Source of the DNA: a virus | IMG/VR virus record: IMGVR_UViG_3300020171_000080 | Coordinates: 1 to 36,707 of that record | Strand: one strand, 5' to 3' | Length of the DNA stretch: 36,707 nucleotides | Part shown: positions 27,724 to 36,707 of the stretch, one piece after another | Layout of the letters: every line of letters begins with the position of its first letter | Numbering within the stretch: position 1 is the stretch's first letter | Program-made: the position numbers and the translations under genes | Notes under the pieces: generated by a model | Database searches by the model: none | Seen by the model: the letters and a program-made list of their open reading frames with translations, nothing else | Told to the model about the DNA's origin: nothing

Positions 27724-30700
27724 ATGTCACCTTTACCATCTTGGTTAGTACCAACAACTCCCAAAACACCTGCAACTCCTACTGTACCCACACCTAAATC
27801 TACAAAGGCGGTTGGAGTTGCTAAATTTTGGACTACTTCTGACTTTAAGAATTTTGTAAAGAGTTCGGGAACGCAGACAGTTGAAACCCCAATAGGTACG
27901 GCATTTGGTTGGGGTGCGGGTGCACCTACTGGGGGGATTCCTACTGACCCAATTAATTTGTGGTTACAGAAATTTCAGAAGTCTCCAACACAGAAGAAGA
28001 CAGTAGAAGAAATCATTGCAGAGGCTAATGCTATTCTGCCTAAAGATGAATCGGGAAGATTTCCTCGTCTTAGTCAGGACTTGAGATATGGGGATACTTT
28101 ATTTCTGGATGATTCAACTGCAGAGATAACAGGTAATCCCAAAGACCCTAAGACAACTATCCCACTATTTTGGACGCCTGATGTATATGATCCTACTAAA
28201 TTAGTTTGGGGAACTACTGACACGGGCAAACCTGTTATATTAGATGAGAAGACAGCCCAGAATCTTAATACCTACTATTCTACATTTATCGATATAGACC
28301 CCAATCTTGTTAAGCAAAGAGAAATTCTAACTCAACGTGAGTTAGATGGATATATTCCAAAAACTATGTTGGATACTTATTATGCATCTCGTGGAGTAAC
28401 ATATCCTGGAACACGTTGGTATTTTTTCCCCGAAGATTTAATAGCATTAAAGAATATAGAATCATTGCCAAAAGAACAACAAGAGACGGCAATGATGGAT
28501 ATATTTAAACGAGCCAAACCATTTACTGCGGAAGAAGAACCGAGTTTGTGGTTGAAGATTGGCGAAACTGGGGATGTAATGAAGCAGGCGGCATCTGCTG
28601 GTGCACAACGAGGTCGCCTTATTTCCAAATTTGTGGCGGATTTTATTCATGCTTTAGCATATACGCTTGGAGTTAAGTTAGGAAGTGGTAATAAACGCGT
28701 AGGAGTGCAAGGATTACTCGATATTCAATCAGGTAAGCATAAGGAAGATTCTGGATATGGTAGCGGCTTTACCAATATTAATCAAAATGAATTAAGTAAG
28801 TCTACCTATAAGTGGACTAAATTACTTAAAGACCCCGCACAAATGGATAAAGTTTTCAATTTTAGTAATCTTTCTCCCGATAAGCAGAAGGTTATTCAAG
28901 ATAATATAGATAACTGGAATAAGATAATTATATCAGGAACGGAACAAGAGAAACAAGAACTTGCGGATAAATTCTATGTTATGGAGAATTTGGAGAACTT
29001 CACTAATGTGCGGATGGATGTGGAAGCCGTATTTGGTTCTCTATTAGATTTAGTAAACCCCGAAGCTGCAAAGGATTTTCTTGCAGAACGTGGGGTTTCT
29101 TCTTATAGAAATACGATTGCTTCTATTGATGCGGAGGTATCTGGTGGAAAGTATAAACGATGGGAAGATACAGGTTTTCAATTACTTACTCAACCCGAAA
29201 AGATTATAGAAAATTATCAGATGGTCGCAGAGGAAGCCGCACCTGTTCATACAGAAGCATATCGAATATTCAAGTTAGGTGGATTGGATAATCAGAAACT
29301 TGCAATAGATATGCTGGTAAAATCATATGGCAAGGAATATGCAGCACTTCCAACTGACCCATCTGCATCTTGGGAATGGATTGGTGATCCAGAACGTAGA
29401 GATTACTTCTTTACCATTGCTGCTCAATTAGAGTTGCAAAGTCATAGTCCTTTGAATCGTAATGAGATGCGACAGTTGATTAATACTATTGCCGATCCCG
29501 GCTCTGAACTTATTGGCGGATATGCTATTGATTTGAATAATTTTCTCAATCTTCCTATAGGTGGCATTGCTACAGAGATGGTAGGAGGAACAGGCTCTAA
29601 TGCATATAAGGCACTTGGATTTGGTAAGATTCCCAATTTTCCCAATGCGCAGATAGATAGTCTTGCAGTAAGTCTTACTTGGAATAAAGTTATCAAACCT
29701 CTTTTCAAAGCAGGGGGAGAGGCATTTACTAATTCCGCTTTGGGTAAATTTGCATTCGGTGCATTACATCTGGATACTATTTTCAAGAAGAGTGCAAAAT
29801 CTGTTGCTCGTGCACTTGCACAAGATGCTGAAAATATATTTAAATTGGTATCTTCTGCGGATAAAATGATATTAGATTCAGACGCACTTGTAGATATTTC
29901 ATCTCGTGTAACTACTTATGGCATGAGAATTTCTGCGCTAAAAGCGGGGGGATATACAATTGATGATATATTAGATATTATCAAGAAAGAAATGGTTAAT
30001 TCTGGAGATGCTACCCTTGCTACAGATAAGATAGTTAGGTCTATTTCTTCAATGGTAGACACAATTGACCCGCTGAAAAGTAACTGGGGTAAGATTATTG
30101 CCAAGAATTTTGATGATGCTAAAAGTTCTGCATTACTTACTGAGATTGTAAGGCAGAAGACGAATCCGGATGTACAGAGGATGGTACGAGATTTAGAAGA
30201 GGTCGCAAAATCAGGTACTATTGCAGACAAGAAAGCTCTTGATGATTTATATAGAGAGATTGTAGAGCGCGCCAAAGTAGTTGCAGATACTAAAATAACC
30301 CCCACCGTAATTTCCCGTATGTTTGGGAATGTATTTGATGGTGCTTATCTTGAAGCAAACAAAGCATGGGAAGGCACATCAATTCTAAAGGGTACATTTT
30401 CTGCATGGTTAGGATCGGTACTACCTGTTTCCAAATTCAAGAAGATTGACGGTGTAGTTACCGAAGTAACGGAAAGTCTGTTACATGGGACTGTTCAGGG
30501 TTGGAATGATGTTGTATATAAAACATATCGCAAGATGATGGATAATCTTGTGAATAAGTGGCTGTACATGACGGGGCGTTTTCCATCTTATCAACAAATG
30601 GAAAATGCTTCATCTTATGCACTTATGCACGGCACAGGAACAGTTGCAGATAGAGTTGGAGATATACTTTCATTTGGTAAAAATGTAGATACTCCCTCTA

Positions 30701-33700
30701 TGTCGTTAGCTCAATCATTAGCAGAAATACGGTATGGATCATACGGACTTAAAGGTTCAGATATTGGTGGAAATGTAATTAGTGAAGTGGAACGTGAGAA
30801 GGAATTGATGGAGAAAGCCTTTGGTTGGATTGTTTCTCCTATATCCGTTGGCAGTAATTTCAAGGATTCTTTTCAAGCGGCTAAACTACAAATTATTCAA
30901 GATATGATGGATGCAGGGTTGAAGATTGACCCTAAAACCATGACGGCTGACGAACTTCATCATGCACAAACTATTATTAATCAGAAGATGCCGTGGGCAA
31001 TAAAGACGGCATGGATTGATTCCATTAAAGACCAAACCAGTTTTATGGAAACATCATACCGAGCGTTGATGGCAGGTAAGATTATAGATGAGAATATGAA
31101 CCTGCTGGATAGTGCCGCCATGTCCGCTAATCTTAGTAATCTAAAGAATAGTCTAATAGCGGGAGGTTTATCTCAATCTAATGTGGATGCTATTATGGAA
31201 AGTGCAGAGTTGGCTTGGAAACGTTCTTATGGTAATCCTGATATATTTGAGAGATTAATGGATGTACAAGGAATGTTGAAAGGTACTTCTTTGAATTCCG
31301 CATGGATTCCAGATGAATTACTAAAGAATGCCACTCCCGAAGATATGATTGCATATCGTAAGATTGAAGCCGAATGGGATGGATACATTAGAACTCTTAA
31401 GGATAAAGGGGAAATTCCCACCTTAGAGAATGTACGGTCTTTCTTTAAAGAGGTTTCTAATCGGGTTACGGGTCTTGCAGAAGAAGCACATAATCCTGAT
31501 GGATTATATGCAACATCTATATTGGGAGTAAAGGAAGGCAAACCAGCCTTATCTGCATCTCTATCTAATCTACTTAATGAATATAAATCGGCAGGTGGGG
31601 ATATTTCCCAATTAAAGGGTATTCCTACTAAAGATGCTACTAAGATTATTAAAGATAATAAGATACTTCTCAAAGGTTTGGATATAAAGACGGCAGGTAG
31701 AAGTAATGGGGATATTCTTGCAGATTTGGCGGAAGCAACTGGAGGTATTCAGAAAGTTGCAAGTATAGCTATTACCCCGTGGTCAAAGTTAGTCCGTGAT
31801 TTATCTGAGAATTTTGACGAGTATCCAGATGAACTCATATCTGGAAATAAGTGGGCACTTCGCAATAAAGTTGCTACTATGATTCGGGATGATGGAACAA
31901 AGATAAAGGCAAAGGATTTCGCTAATCTATCTAATGATAATCAGGTAAAGTATATTCAAGCGATTGCTAAGTCGGAAGGGGATGAACTTTCAGATATACT
32001 TGCGCAAAAGACTGTATTAGATGTAAACAATAAGTTAGGTATAACTGATTATGTAAAGAATCAGGAATATGTTGAGTTTGAGAATAGTCAGATTCGTTCT
32101 CTATCTAAGAGCAAAGCTGTATCTAAGGAGCATGCAGGCAGGGTAAATGAGCTATTCAGCAACGTTGAGGGAGTGGATAATGATATGGCACAGTTCCGTG
32201 CTACTACATTTCCAGGTACGGCACGGGAGAGAAGCAATACGGTAGTTGATCGTAAGTTATACAAGACACAGTATGAACCAGCATGGAATTTAGACGCAGT
32301 ACATCAAACGGAATATTTGCGCCGTAAAGGTGATTATCTTGAAACGGTACGAAATGCTATTGAAAATGGAACATCTATTCCTAATGTTACTCGTTCACAA
32401 ATGTGGGAGTGGTACGGATTTACTAACCCCAAAGTAGATAATGTTGGTAATATTATTGGGATTGATTTAATAGATAAAGATTCGGGATTAGCTACCAACT
32501 CTTTTGGGCAAGTAAAGGTAGGTAAGTTTGGGGATGAAATGGTGGATAGTCCTACTCTATCTTTATTCAAACAGCGGTCACGAATGTCAAATGCTGTTGA
32601 CCTTGAATATTCAATATTACGTCCATTTCCTGATATAGTAGACGAAGCTACTCCATTTGCTAAAACTGCTACCGAGGTAACTGTTACTTCCAAGAAACCA
32701 ACAGGATACCCAAAAGGAACTTCTATAAAGATTACCCCTCTTGCGGATGAGACAATGGAACAAGCGTTGGCACGAGAGCGCAAAGCATTTGTTACTGCTA
32801 TCATTGAGCACGAAGAGTGGGGGACACAAACACCCAAATATTATGTACAGAAGATACTTACTCCCACATTGAATAAAGTGGGTAAGAAACTTGATGATTT
32901 ATCACCGGAAGAGATTGTAGATGAAATTAGAAAGTTAGCTAATATACGGGCAACAGAAGGATTACGTCATGTTCCCCAATCTCTAACGGATTTGGCAGAT
33001 AAGATTGCATACGATATTGAGCAATTTAATTCAATGGCAGTTACTGGAAGAAACATACCTACTCCTATTGTAATGGCGAGATTGCCCGATGATTTGAGGG
33101 CGTGGTCAATGTATCGCATGAACAATCTTGCAGAACTTGAATCTTTTCAAGCTTCCTTAAAGACTTGGGAGAAGTTTATTGGAGATAAGTTAGGGGATGA
33201 TACTCTGATGAAGATTCTAAAAATAGACCCAACAGATATGGGCAAGGTAAATCTTGCGGTAGGGGAAGCGGCACAGGGTATGGCAAAGACGAGAGATGCA
33301 GTCTTATATGGGGGAGAAATTGCGGGGCAAACAGTCGAGGGTGCAGTTCCAAAGATGAACGTGATTATGAAGAACTACACCACTTCTGCAACCAACTTTG
33401 ATGAGTTTATGAAAACCATGTTCCCCTTCTGGATGTTCCCCCGCTCCGCCGCGCTTGCATGGACTCGCTTGATTGCAGATAATCCTACTATTCTTACTTT
33501 GTATAATAAATATATTCGCTATAGTTATGCTCATGTAACGTCAAATGGAATGGTGGATAGTAAGGGGCAAGCTCTTAAGTCTTATGTGGGTAAAGTTCCT
33601 ATTATGAAGATCAACGGGCGTAACATTTGGATAGAGGCTTTTCCTGGATTACCTATTCGCTATATCTATAATTCTATTAGTGCAAAGCAACCCCAACAAG

Positions 33701-36075
33701 ATGAACAGGCGGATGTTCCCATTGTACAACAAGTATTTGGATTTATTAGTAGAGAGGGAGAAGCTCGTGGTTTGCGAATGGGGTTGTTGGCAGAGATAAT
33801 CACTTCTGCATTATCGGGAACACCTGATAGATATACAGGGCAAGGTGCGGTAGCAACTGCTGCTTCTTACGGCATAGAAACAGCATTACCAATTCCAAAA
33901 GAGTTGATTCCCCCTTTCCTTACTAATTTTATTGGAAACATGCTGAAGAAAGTAGGTATGCCTTCAATTGGAGATGCAGTTGACCCCCAAGTAACTTGGT
34001 TTGATTCTGTAGTTGAGGGTAAATTACTTACCCAATTACTTGCAGATATTCAATCCCGTCCTGGGGATACCAAATATGCGTTTGAAAGAGCGGCAGAAGT
34101 AAGAGATATATTAATGAATCCTAAACGGGAAGGTATTCCTGAATGGGATAAGTACGCGATGGAAACCAAGAATGATGATTTCTACAATAAGAATCTTGTT
34201 GGTTTTGTATCGGGATTTTACCCTCGCTATATGTCCGATGATGATATGAGTTTATATGCACTTCGTAATAAACTAAACTTTTTACGGGATGCTGCAAACA
34301 ATTTACTCGGAACATCATTATTTGCAATAATGCCAAACGAAGCAAGACGGCAACAATTATATAACAATGAACGATATGATACTCCTGAAGGATATGTATG
34401 GGGGTTGCGTCAAAACACTCAATTTGTCAAAGACGAGTACACAGATGAAGTAATCACCGATCCAGGAGATAGACGTAATCGTATGGCGCAGTTATACTCA
34501 GAGGATATTCAGACCGAAGAGTATTATGCAGAAATGGAACGAGTTGCAGAAGTTAGGGACGCCAAGTTGAAGGCATTACCTATTGGAGATGCAGATGCTA
34601 TGTTCCAAGTATATTCGGAATGGGGAGATACCCGCACACAGTTAGAGAAATTCTATCCGATGGCACAACGTGCATGGAGTAAAGGATATAAACCTGTGGA
34701 ATTGGTTTATAATCATTACTCAAGTTTGTGGTGGCAGTTGATTCGAGAAACCAAACCTAAGTATGATATTGAACATGGCATGAAGTATGACGAATATCAA
34801 ATCAATATGGATGAGTGGATTGATAAGACACTACCTATTTTGGGAAAGTCGCTCGCTACTACCTTTATGTTAAATATTGAAGGTGGGGGTGAAGATTCTG
34901 TAAAGATTACTAATCAATTACTTGCAGAAACCAATCGTAAGGGATGGGAAGCATATCAAGTTAATTCAGACGACATATTTGAAGCATTATTACGTGGATG
35001 GGAAACTTTATACCTTGATCCATTCTATGTAGCGATGGAGGGCAAGGAAAGTTATGCGTACCAGTTAGCAGAACAGCAATGGTTGGTTGTGAATAAACAA
35101 CCAACCCCGTCACAACTATATGATTTCATTATAAAGACCTATGGTAAAGATAAATGGACTAAAGATGATGTCTATAATGCTATGACCGTACCGACGGGGG
35201 AACCAAGAATGACTTTGGATGTCCCACAAAAGCAACAAACAGGCAAAGATGAGCGGGAAAAGCAGTTCAACGACATTAAAGAGTGGTATTCATGGGCAAA
35301 TGTAGCTACAAAATTATCTCAAGAGAAGAAACCCATTACATTTTCCGCCGTTTTCAAGAAAAATGGTGGGGATGCCAATGCTTTGAATACACTTTGGGGA
35401 GTTGTAAGTCCTTACTCCTTCTCAAATGTAGCAGAATTTGACAAATTATACGAAATTGCGCTCAAAACTAAAGAAGATATGCAGTTGCAACCCCCGGACG
35501 CACAGGGATTGGGAATATTAGCTAAAGCACAATCAGAAAATGATAAATTGGGGCAACTTTTGACCCGGCAATTTGGTGCTGCTTGGAAAGATACCTTTAC
35601 TTTATATGAACAGCAAACCAAAGCAGATAAGAAAGCATGGCAAAAGCAGAATCCAGAGAAATTTGCACAGTATGTAGAGTATACAAAGATAAAGAAACAA
35701 TTTGCACTTGAATATCCAGATTGGGCAGAATACTACGGGGGAAAATATGTAAGTAGTGTTGGTGCTTCTTCTGAGGGTTCAACACCATTAGTTCGAGCAA
35801 ATTATGGGGGAGGCGCTACTTCCATTCCCAAAGCAACAGTTACTTCCATGAAATTGTTTGGTGCACCTCTGCGAACTGGTACTAATTTAGCAAGTTTAGG
35901 TTTTAGTGGCGATTTCAGCAAGGTTGCGGGTGAATGGTTACTAAATGAAATATCCATAGCGGCTGGAGGTACTCGCAAATTGAGTAAGGCTGCACTTACC
36001 CGGTTGAGAAATATGCAGGGAATCTATCCGAGTCTATCGCGGGAAATTGGTGCGATTATTGCTAAATATTCATAG
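27724..36075 (+). CDS. Giant protein of 2783 residues, probable virion or ejected protein
   Basis: One uninterrupted frame of 8.35 kb between the structural candidate and the scaffold-like gene. It starts one base after the preceding stop. The first 60 residues are Pro/Thr-rich, and the rest is mostly helical with few obvious repeats. A hydrophobic FPFWMFPRSAALAWTRL segment near residue 1900 may contact membrane. I see no T7-like RNA polymerase signatures and no convincing lysozyme motif. Its size and position suggest a virion core or ejected protein, comparable in size to N4-type virion RNA polymerase but without its motifs. Two dispersed palindromes fall within it (residues 1652-1655 VTVT and 2704-2707 ATVT). 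Confidence 0.7.
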   Translation: MSPLPSWLVPTTPKTPATPTVPTPKSTKAVGVAKFWTTSDFKNFVKSSGTQTVETPIGTAFGWGAGAPTGGIPTDPINLWLQKFQKSPTQKKTVEEIIAEANAILPKDESGRFPRLSQDLRYGDTLFLDDSTAEITGNPKDPKTTIPLFWTPDVYDPTKLVWGTTDTGKPVILDEKTAQNLNTYYSTFIDIDPNLVKQREILTQRELDGYIPKTMLDTYYASRGVTYPGTRWYFFPEDLIALKNIESLPKEQQETAMMDIFKRAKPFTAEEEPSLWLKIGETGDVMKQAASAGAQRGRLISKFVADFIHALAYTLGVKLGSGNKRVGVQGLLDIQSGKHKEDSGYGSGFTNINQNELSKSTYKWTKLLKDPAQMDKVFNFSNLSPDKQKVIQDNIDNWNKIIISGTEQEKQELADKFYVMENLENFTNVRMDVEAVFGSLLDLVNPEAAKDFLAERGVSSYRNTIASIDAEVSGGKYKRWEDTGFQLLTQPEKIIENYQMVAEEAAPVHTEAYRIFKLGGLDNQKLAIDMLVKSYGKEYAALPTDPSASWEWIGDPERRDYFFTIAAQLELQSHSPLNRNEMRQLINTIADPGSELIGGYAIDLNNFLNLPIGGIATEMVGGTGSNAYKALGFGKIPNFPNAQIDSLAVSLTWNKVIKPLFKAGGEAFTNSALGKFAFGALHLDTIFKKSAKSVARALAQDAENIFKLVSSADKMILDSDALVDISSRVTTYGMRISALKAGGYTIDDILDIIKKEMVNSGDATLATDKIVRSISSMVDTIDPLKSNWGKIIAKNFDDAKSSALLTEIVRQKTNPDVQRMVRDLEEVAKSGTIADKKALDDLYREIVERAKVVADTKITPTVISRMFGNVFDGAYLEANKAWEGTSILKGTFSAWLGSVLPVSKFKKIDGVVTEVTESLLHGTVQGWNDVVYKTYRKMMDNLVNKWLYMTGRFPSYQQMENASSYALMHGTGTVADRVGDILSFGKNVDTPSMSLAQSLAEIRYGSYGLKGSDIGGNVISEVEREKELMEKAFGWIVSPISVGSNFKDSFQAAKLQIIQDMMDAGLKIDPKTMTADELHHAQTIINQKMPWAIKTAWIDSIKDQTSFMETSYRALMAGKIIDENMNLLDSAAMSANLSNLKNSLIAGGLSQSNVDAIMESAELAWKRSYGNPDIFERLMDVQGMLKGTSLNSAWIPDELLKNATPEDMIAYRKIEAEWDGYIRTLKDKGEIPTLENVRSFFKEVSNRVTGLAEEAHNPDGLYATSILGVKEGKPALSASLSNLLNEYKSAGGDISQLKGIPTKDATKIIKDNKILLKGLDIKTAGRSNGDILADLAEATGGIQKVASIAITPWSKLVRDLSENFDEYPDELISGNKWALRNKVATMIRDDGTKIKAKDFANLSNDNQVKYIQAIAKSEGDELSDILAQKTVLDVNNKLGITDYVKNQEYVEFENSQIRSLSKSKAVSKEHAGRVNELFSNVEGVDNDMAQFRATTFPGTARERSNTVVDRKLYKTQYEPAWNLDAVHQTEYLRRKGDYLETVRNAIENGTSIPNVTRSQMWEWYGFTNPKVDNVGNIIGIDLIDKDSGLATNSFGQVKVGKFGDEMVDSPTLSLFKQRSRMSNAVDLEYSILRPFPDIVDEATPFAKTATEVTVTSKKPTGYPKGTSIKITPLADETMEQALARERKAFVTAIIEHEEWGTQTPKYYVQKILTPTLNKVGKKLDDLSPEEIVDEIRKLANIRATEGLRHVPQSLTDLADKIAYDIEQFNSMAVTGRNIPTPIVMARLPDDLRAWSMYRMNNLAELESFQASLKTWEKFIGDKLGDDTLMKILKIDPTDMGKVNLAVGEAAQGMAKTRDAVLYGGEIAGQTVEGAVPKMNVIMKNYTTSATNFDEFMKTMFPFWMFPRSAALAWTRLIADNPTILTLYNKYIRYSYAHVTSNGMVDSKGQALKSYVGKVPIMKINGRNIWIEAFPGLPIRYIYNSISAKQPQQDEQADVPIVQQVFGFISREGEARGLRMGLLAEIITSALSGTPDRYTGQGAVATAASYGIETALPIPKELIPPFLTNFIGNMLKKVGMPSIGDAVDPQVTWFDSVVEGKLLTQLLADIQSRPGDTKYAFERAAEVRDILMNPKREGIPEWDKYAMETKNDDFYNKNLVGFVSGFYPRYMSDDDMSLYALRNKLNFLRDAANNLLGTSLFAIMPNEARRQQLYNNERYDTPEGYVWGLRQNTQFVKDEYTDEVITDPGDRRNRMAQLYSEDIQTEEYYAEMERVAEVRDAKLKALPIGDADAMFQVYSEWGDTRTQLEKFYPMAQRAWSKGYKPVELVYNHYSSLWWQLIRETKPKYDIEHGMKYDEYQINMDEWIDKTLPILGKSLATTFMLNIEGGGEDSVKITNQLLAETNRKGWEAYQVNSDDIFEALLRGWETLYLDPFYVAMEGKESYAYQLAEQQWLVVNKQPTPSQLYDFIIKTYGKDKWTKDDVYNAMTVPTGEPRMTLDVPQKQQTGKDEREKQFNDIKEWYSWANVATKLSQEKKPITFSAVFKKNGGDANALNTLWGVVSPYSFSNVAEFDKLYEIALKTKEDMQLQPPDAQGLGILAKAQSENDKLGQLLTRQFGAAWKDTFTLYEQQTKADKKAWQKQNPEKFAQYVEYTKIKKQFALEYPDWAEYYGGKYVSSVGASSEGSTPLVRANYGGGATSIPKATVTSMKLFGAPLRTGTNLASLGFSGDFSKVAGEWLLNEISIAAGGTRKLSKAALTRLRNMQGIYPSLSREIGAIIAKYS
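32676..32688. repeat. Dispersed palindrome, copy 9 (one mismatch)
   Basis: GGTAACTGTTACT; the 11-base core is perfect. It reads Val-Thr-Val-Thr in TEVTVTSKKP of the giant protein. Confidence 0.8.
35832..35844. repeat. Dispersed palindrome, copy 10 (one mismatch)
   Basis: AGCAACAGTTACT, read as Ala-Thr-Val-Thr in KATVTSMK near the end of the giant protein. Confidence 0.75.
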
Positions 36076-36105
36076 GGAATATAGTAGATATTTGTCATAA
36101 ATATA

Positions 36106-36134
36106 TTGACAAATAAGCAAATGTGTGGTATAAT
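36106..36134 (+). promoter_or_regulatory. Promoter of scaffold-like gene
   Basis: TTGACA (36106-36111), 17 bases ending ATGTGTGG, TATAAT (36129-36134), then TAA. It matches the promoter at 22229 at most positions, so capsid genes have their own strong start. Confidence 0.9.
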
Positions 36135-36163
36135 TAATACTTGGTAAGTGGAGGAAACTTAAT

Positions 36164-36707
36164 ATGGAAAAATCGGCTACGGAAGCTGTAAAGTCCGACG
36201 CTTCTGAAGAAGAGGTGGTCGTGGCTGGCGAGGTTTCTGCAAAAGAGACGCCCGCACAAGAATCCGAAGGCGCGGTGGAAGGTAGCGAAAGTCAGGAAAC
36301 TGCGCCTGCGGATGATGTAAAAGCAAAGTATGATGAACTCGTCCGCAAATATGAGAAAGACATTGGCGCGATCAAGTCAGTGCTGGATAAGAGACTATCT
36401 GATACGCAGAAGTCTGCGGAAGACCGAGAACGAGCCCTCAAGGCACAACTCGACGAACTTCGTAAAAAGACAATGAACGAAGATGATTACAAGGACTATG
36501 AGAGAAGTCTCTCCCTTGAAAGAATAACCGAGTTGCAAAAGGAAGTAGAGCATGAGAGGGCGGAGAAGGAACAGATAAAACAATTCAATTATTATCTGAA
36601 TATGTTCTCCCGTGATTTTGGGCTTTCCGAAAATGACTTCAAGACAGATGGGACTCTGGAAGAACTCTTTAACAGCGGGATGGCAGCGGTGAAGGATAAC
36701 CTTAAGA
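36164..36707 (+). CDS. Scaffold-like protein, C-terminus cut off
   Basis: The frame starts at ATG 36164 after GGAGG and stays open for 181 codons to the window end. The first 50 residues are acidic and low-complexity (EEEVVVAGEVSAKE and so on); residues 55-140 are a long charged coiled coil. This acidic-plus-coiled-coil layout and the position after portal fit a capsid scaffold or head-maturation protein. Its codons are more GC-rich (many GCG, GTC, CTC, GAC) than those of the preceding giant gene, so it may have a different history or be highly expressed. Confidence 0.7.
   Translation, partial: MEKSATEAVKSDASEEEVVVAGEVSAKETPAQESEGAVEGSESQETAPADDVKAKYDELVRKYEKDIGAIKSVLDKRLSDTQKSAEDRERALKAQLDELRKKTMNEDDYKDYERSLSLERITELQKEVEHERAEKEQIKQFNYYLNMFSRDFGLSENDFKTDGTLEELFNSGMAAVKDNLK

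Noticed and set aside
30455-30470. GTTACCGAAGTAAC in the giant gene
   Set aside because: The half sites face the opposite way and are separated by four bases, so it does not match the dispersed palindrome.

Overview
This 36.7-kb window looks like part of the genome of a tailed double-stranded DNA bacteriophage (or an integrated or plasmid-like relative). It carries a large terminase, a portal and a scaffold-like gene in the usual packaging order. It also has a primase, SNF2 helicase, adenine methyltransferase, probable sliding clamp, GH25-type lysozyme, RtcB RNA ligase and five HNH/endonuclease VII-type genes. The DNA is AT-rich. Ribosome sites are GGAGG-like and promoters are TTGACA-17-TATAAT, so the host is a bacterium with ordinary sigma-70-type transcription. 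The host itself cannot be named from the sequence.

Layout: from position 1 to about 14.6 kb nearly every gene is on the minus strand and the genes are tightly coupled (many ATGA or TAATG overlaps). Positions 1-6.5 kb hold the replication and DNA-modification block. Positions 8.4-14.6 kb hold a string of very small genes, several with zinc-ribbon cysteine pairs, plus the probable clamp. Between them, 6.6-8.4 kb is an accessory island with two HNH genes, back-to-back promoters and a roughly 440-nt intergenic segment that folds like a large structured RNA. From about 15.1 kb all genes are on the plus strand: phosphoesterase, zinc protein, HNH, RtcB, many small genes, lysozyme, HNH, terminase, portal, two structural candidates, a 2783-residue giant protein and a scaffold-like protein cut by the window end. 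The 14.66-15.11 kb gap between the arms holds divergent promoters and repeated motifs.

The strongest unexplained signal is a dispersed palindrome, AGTAACNGTTACT. It is present seven times perfectly and three times with one mismatch, spread over both arms, inside genes and between them. In six of the seven genes that contain it, it is read as Val-Thr-Val-Thr or Ala-Thr-Val-Thr. In the seventh it is read in the frame where the perfect site would be a stop codon, and the one changed base removes that stop. This looks like a protein-binding site imposed on the whole genome. A second signal is a set of structured RNA leaders. Two HNH genes have promoter-proximal leaders with different sequences but the same six-segment crossing architecture (C-B-A-C'-B'-A'). 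A third leader, at 15.67 kb, forms a closed multi-helix RNA with a pseudoknot. A third theme is gene decay at HNH or zinc-finger loci: a Lar-like gene split by an ochre codon, a 16-codon methyltransferase stub and a 27-codon HNH stub.
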